DNA of 36,074 bases from Rhodospirillaceae bacterium (GTDB lineage Bacteria > Pseudomonadota > Alphaproteobacteria > UBA828): assembly GCA_002717225.1 (NCBI GenBank), contig PBDG01000055.1:1-36074 (forward strand), given 5' to 3'. A program made the translations under genes and the position numbers. The notes under the pieces are model-generated. The model was given only the letters and a program-made list of their open reading frames with translations, searched no databases and had not been told where the DNA came from. Of the stretch, positions 33,433-36,074 are shown piece after piece (position 1 is the first letter of the stretch; the number at the start of each line of letters is the position of its first letter).

Positions 33433-34326
33433 GTGAGCCGCCTGACCAAGGCTATGCGTGCGACAGCCATCGAAGTCCAGGCCGCACTCGATACCTATAT
33501 CCCACGTTCAAAAGCCAGCGACCGCCGTCTGTTCGAGGCTATGCGGTACTCGACGCTGGCCGGAGGCAAGCGTTTGCGCCCCTTTCTTGTGCTCAATTCA
33601 GCCGCGTTGTTCAGCGTGCCGGCGGATTGGGCGATGCCAAGCGCTGCGGCGATCGAGATGGTGCACACCTATTCCCTGGTGCATGACGATTTGCCGGCAA
33701 TGGACGATGACGATTTTCGTCGCGGCAAGCTGACCTGTCATAAGCAGTTCGACGAGGCTACGGCGATCCTTGCTGGTGATTCGCTGCTAACGCTCGCTTT
33801 TGAGATTATATCTGCGCCTAGCGGCCATCCAGAGGCCGAAGTACGAGCCGAGCTTGTTCAAGCGCTGGCAGCGGCCGCGGGTGGCTTGGGCATGGTCGGT
33901 GGCCAGGTGATGGATCTCGCGGCGGAAACTTCCGATTCGGCGCTTGACCTCGAGGCGGTAACTCGTCTTCAAGCTGGAAAGACCGGGGCGCTGTTTCGCT
34001 TTTCTTGCGCGGCTGGGGCTATTCTAGCTCAGCGAAGCGGTGCAGAGCGCGAAGCGCTTAGGGCATATTCGGATCACATTGGTCTCGCGTTCCAAATCGC
34101 CGACGACCTTCTCGATGTTGAGGGCAGCGAGGCGGATATGGGCAAGGCAGTTGGCAAGGATGCCGATGCTGGCAAAGCGACGTTCGTCGATCTTCTGGGC
34201 CTCGAAGGTGCGCGCGCGCGTGCGACGCAGTTGGCTGACGAAGCGGTGGCAGTGTTGGAGCCATTCGGCAATAAGGCGGACCTCTTGCGCGACGTTGCGC
34301 ACTTCATCATCGAACGTCGTAACTGA
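33433..34326 (+). CDS. ispA: Polyprenyl diphosphate synthase (farnesyl diphosphate synthase type)
   Basis: 297 residues. First Asp-rich motif DDLPAMDDDD at 85-94 (with the two-residue insertion typical of bacterial farnesyl synthases), second motif QIADDLLDVEG at 221-231, and the substrate loop GGKRLRP at 44-50. It condenses isopentenyl and dimethylallyl diphosphates to geranyl/farnesyl diphosphate. It starts at GTG 33433 with GAGAGGG upstream. In many alphaproteobacteria the next gene is dxs; here tlyA follows directly, with the ispA stop in the same reading frame as tlyA. Confidence 0.93.
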   Translation: MSRLTKAMRATAIEVQAALDTYIPRSKASDRRLFEAMRYSTLAGGKRLRPFLVLNSAALFSVPADWAMPSAAAIEMVHTYSLVHDDLPAMDDDDFRRGKLTCHKQFDEATAILAGDSLLTLAFEIISAPSGHPEAEVRAELVQALAAAAGGLGMVGGQVMDLAAETSDSALDLEAVTRLQAGKTGALFRFSCAAGAILAQRSGAEREALRAYSDHIGLAFQIADDLLDVEGSEADMGKAVGKDADAGKATFVDLLGLEGARARATQLADEAVAVLEPFGNKADLLRDVAHFIIERRN

Positions 34327-34389
34327 AAGCTTAGGACAACGGCTAAACAGCAAAAATTCCGTCTAGATAGTCTGCTCGTCAAGCGCGGC

Positions 34390-35088
34390 TTGGTAGAAAA
34401 CCGTACTAAGGCGCAGGCTCTAGCCATGGCCGGGAAGGTCTATTCCGGTGAGCGTCGGTTGGATAAACCTGGAACGAAACTCTACCTGGACACGCCACTA
34501 AGTTTACGCGAGGCGCCCCATCCTTGGGTGTCGCGCGGAGGAATCAAGCTCTCACATGGCCTTGATCATTTTAGTCTCAATCCGAAGGGCGTGACAGCTA
34601 TCGATATCGGAGCCTCGACCGGCGGCTTTACAGATGTGCTGCTGGCGAAGGGTGCTGCCAGGGTCTATGCCGTCGATGTCGGTTATGGTCAGCTCGCCGA
34701 CAAGGTGCGTAGGGATGCGCGCGTGATAGTTTTGGAACGAACAAACGCCCGCTATCTTACCCGGGAACAAGTGCCTAAGCCCATCGACGCCGTGGTTTGC
34801 GACGCAAGTTTCATTAGCCTGCGTACTGTCCTGCCAGCAGCCCTAGCCCTAGCCGCGCCGGGCGCCTTTCTTCTTGCTTTAATCAAACCGCAATTCGAGG
34901 CGGGCCGCGCACGCGTCAGTAAGGGTGGAATTGTTCGCGAATCGGAGGTTCATGCTGAGGTGTGTGTGGTGGTGCGTGACTGGTTGGCCAGACAAATGGG
35001 CTGGCAGGTGCTAGGTATTACCGAAAGCCCAATCACTGGTTCGGAAGGCAATAAAGAGTTTTTAATCGCGGGAATTCTTAACTCTTGA
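34390..35088 (+). CDS. tlyA: TlyA-family rRNA 2'-O-methyltransferase (start uncertain)
   Basis: 232 residues from TTG 34390, but the conserved frame clearly begins earlier: codons 34339-34389 encode TAKQQKFRLDSLLVKRG, the usual beginning of the S4 RNA-binding domain, followed by AQALAMAGKVYSGERRLDKPG. The methyltransferase domain has AIDIGASTGGFTDVLLAKGA (SAM site) and CDASFISLRTVLPAAL. No ATG/GTG/TTG exists between the ispA stop (34324-34326) and 34390. The codon where family members have Met-Ala-Lys is ACG 34339, so an ACG start or an ATG-to-ACG change would give 249 residues. TlyA methylates ribosomal RNA, affecting subunit function and some antibiotic responses. The 3' end overlaps the converging acyl-CoA dehydrogenase gene by 11 bases. 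Confidence 0.9.
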   Translation: MVENRTKAQALAMAGKVYSGERRLDKPGTKLYLDTPLSLREAPHPWVSRGGIKLSHGLDHFSLNPKGVTAIDIGASTGGFTDVLLAKGAARVYAVDVGYGQLADKVRRDARVIVLERTNARYLTREQVPKPIDAVVCDASFISLRTVLPAALALAAPGAFLLALIKPQFEAGRARVSKGGIVRESEVHAEVCVVVRDWLARQMGWQVLGITESPITGSEGNKEFLIAGILNS

Positions 35089-36074
35089 AGTAGCCGTCTC
35101 GGGTTTGCGGTAAACGTTTCCCTAAGATGCGCGAGGCAACTTGAGTGCGCAGAATTTGCGCCGTGCCGCCGCCGATCGTGAACATCCGAGCATCGCGCAC
35201 CATTCGTTCTAAGGGGTTAGCACGCGAATATCCGGCGGCGCCGAATAGTTGCAGCGCATCATTGGTCACCCTGATCGCCATCTCTGAGGCGAAAATCTTG
35301 GCTTGGGCGGCCTCGAGTGCGTCTGGAAATTCGCCTTCCGGGCAAATCGCAGCGCGGTGGATTAGAGACCGCGCCGCAGCAAGGCCGATGCTCATATCGG
35401 CAAGCATCCATTGCAGGCCTTGAAACTCGTCGAGCGGGCGACCGAACTGCTCGCGATCTTGGACATAATTGAGCGCTAAGCAGTATGCCCCCTCAGCTAT
35501 ACCGAGCGCTACGGTTGCTGCACCGACGCGTTGACTGTTGTACGCGGTCATCAGATCGGCGAAGCCTTTCTTGAGGCCTCGAGGTGGTAGCACCAGCATA
35601 TCAGCGTCCACCACCATGTCCTGCATGACGATTTCGCGCTCGGGAATGCCGCGTAACCCCATAGTTTGTTCGCGCCGGCCGATCGTAAGGCCCTGTGTTT
35701 CGTCGCGGATCACGATGAAGCCGCCAATGCCCTGTTCGTCACCCGCTGTATTGAAGACTCGGGCGAAGACAACATGAAGCCGGGATACGCCGCCGCCGGT
35801 AATCCAATGTTTCTTGCCGTTTAATACATAGCTGTTACCAAGCTGATCGGCACGACTGCTCATCTCCGTCGCGGCACTACCGGCTTGGGGCTCGGTGATG
35901 CAGATTGCCGGCTTGTCGCCGGAAAGCACCATCTCGGCGGCGAGTTTTTTTTGCGCTTCTGAGCCATAGGCCATGATGATGCCAATCGCGCCCATATTCG
36001 CCTCAACCGTGATGCGTCCAGTGACAGCGCAAGCCTTGGCCATTTCCTCGACGACCAGCACCGCGTCGAGGTAG
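35078..36074 (-). CDS. Acyl-CoA dehydrogenase family protein (5' end cut by window)
   Basis: 331 codons are visible and the frame continues off the right edge (YLDA precedes VLVVEEMAKAC), so the N-terminal part is missing. Landmarks: AICITEPQAGSAATEM (FAD/substrate), WITGGG, NSQRVGAATVALGIAEGAY and QLFGAAGYSRANPLERMVRDARMFTIGGGTAQILR. The usual catalytic Glu of IYEGT-type enzymes is Gly here (TIGGGT), and the alternative Glu of isovaleryl-CoA-type enzymes appears as Gln (NSQRV). It may thus be a non-oxidising member, such as a 3-sulfinopropionyl-CoA desulfinase-like enzyme, or use another base. Its stop overlaps the end of tlyA. Confidence 0.88.
   Translation of the reverse strand, partial: YLDAVLVVEEMAKACAVTGRITVEANMGAIGIIMAYGSEAQKKLAAEMVLSGDKPAICITEPQAGSAATEMSSRADQLGNSYVLNGKKHWITGGGVSRLHVVFARVFNTAGDEQGIGGFIVIRDETQGLTIGRREQTMGLRGIPEREIVMQDMVVDADMLVLPPRGLKKGFADLMTAYNSQRVGAATVALGIAEGAYCLALNYVQDREQFGRPLDEFQGLQWMLADMSIGLAAARSLIHRAAICPEGEFPDALEAAQAKIFASEMAIRVTNDALQLFGAAGYSRANPLERMVRDARMFTIGGGTAQILRTQVASRILGKRLPQTRDGYFKS

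Noticed and set aside
1-36074. CRISPR array, tRNA, rRNA, insertion sequence or prophage
   Set aside because: No regularly spaced repeats, no cloverleaf-like sequence noticed, no transposase or phage gene motif.

Overview
The window looks like an alphaproteobacterial chromosome segment. The right end has a recognisable alphaproteobacterial core block (HDAC-family deacetylase - xseB - ispA - tlyA). The rest is dense with polyamine-type ABC importers, HyuA/HyuB hydantoinases, split glutamate-synthase (GlxBCD-type) genes and small amide hydrolases, a repertoire common in marine or soil Rhodospirillales-like and rhizobial-like lineages. The lineage is inferred from gene content only. I see no rRNA, tRNA, CRISPR array, transposase or prophage gene.

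Layout. (1) 1-4281: the 3' end of a beta-propeller dehydrogenase-like gene, then a minus-strand hyuA-hyuB pair with an ATGA overlap. (2) 4590-8595: single metabolic genes, namely a beta-hydroxyacid dehydrogenase, a class I glutamine amidotransferase, an EamA transporter whose coding frame runs upstream of any normal start codon, and an LLM-class flavin oxidoreductase. (3) 8858-21318, minus strand, read right to left: SDR dehydrogenase, class III aminotransferase, a small Cys-containing ORF, Tat-exported solute-binding protein, ATPase, two permeases, N,N-dimethylformamidase small and large subunits, and three genes that together make a split glutamate synthase (GATase II, GXGXG, FMN/Fe-S domains). 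(4) 21463-25593: FluG-like amidohydrolase, N-formylglutamate amidohydrolase-like protein, flavin reductase, a decayed LLM oxidoreductase remnant, a cluster of three DnaA-box-like sites next to an AT-rich stretch, and a second N-formylglutamate amidohydrolase-like gene pointing back at the first. (5) 25670-30245: an isochorismatase-family cysteine hydrolase converging on a second hyuA-hyuB pair. (6) 30369-36074: Do-family periplasmic protease, then the HDAC-family/xseB/ispA/tlyA block and a truncated acyl-CoA dehydrogenase.

How it may work together. The window as a whole reads as a nitrogen-scavenging island for small N-substituted amides and cyclic amides. The most distinctive part is region 3. 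The importer could bring in an amide or amine, and the DMFase-type iron amidohydrolase, whose key active-site residues are conserved, could release a small amine plus an acid. The split glutamate synthase resembles N-methylglutamate synthase (MgsABC) as well as GlxBCD and could capture the amine on glutamate; the aminotransferase and dehydrogenase could process the carbon product. Region 5 could open a hydantoin-like ring with ATP (HyuAB) and then hydrolyse an N-carbamoyl amino acid (isochorismatase-family enzyme), as in N-methylhydantoin to sarcosine catabolism. These pathway assignments are inference; the family assignments are well supported by motifs.

Two genes (EamA at 7291 and tlyA at 34390) have conserved N-terminal coding sequence but no ATG/GTG/TTG in the right place. 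They would need rare start codons, or they mark point mutations or sequencing errors.
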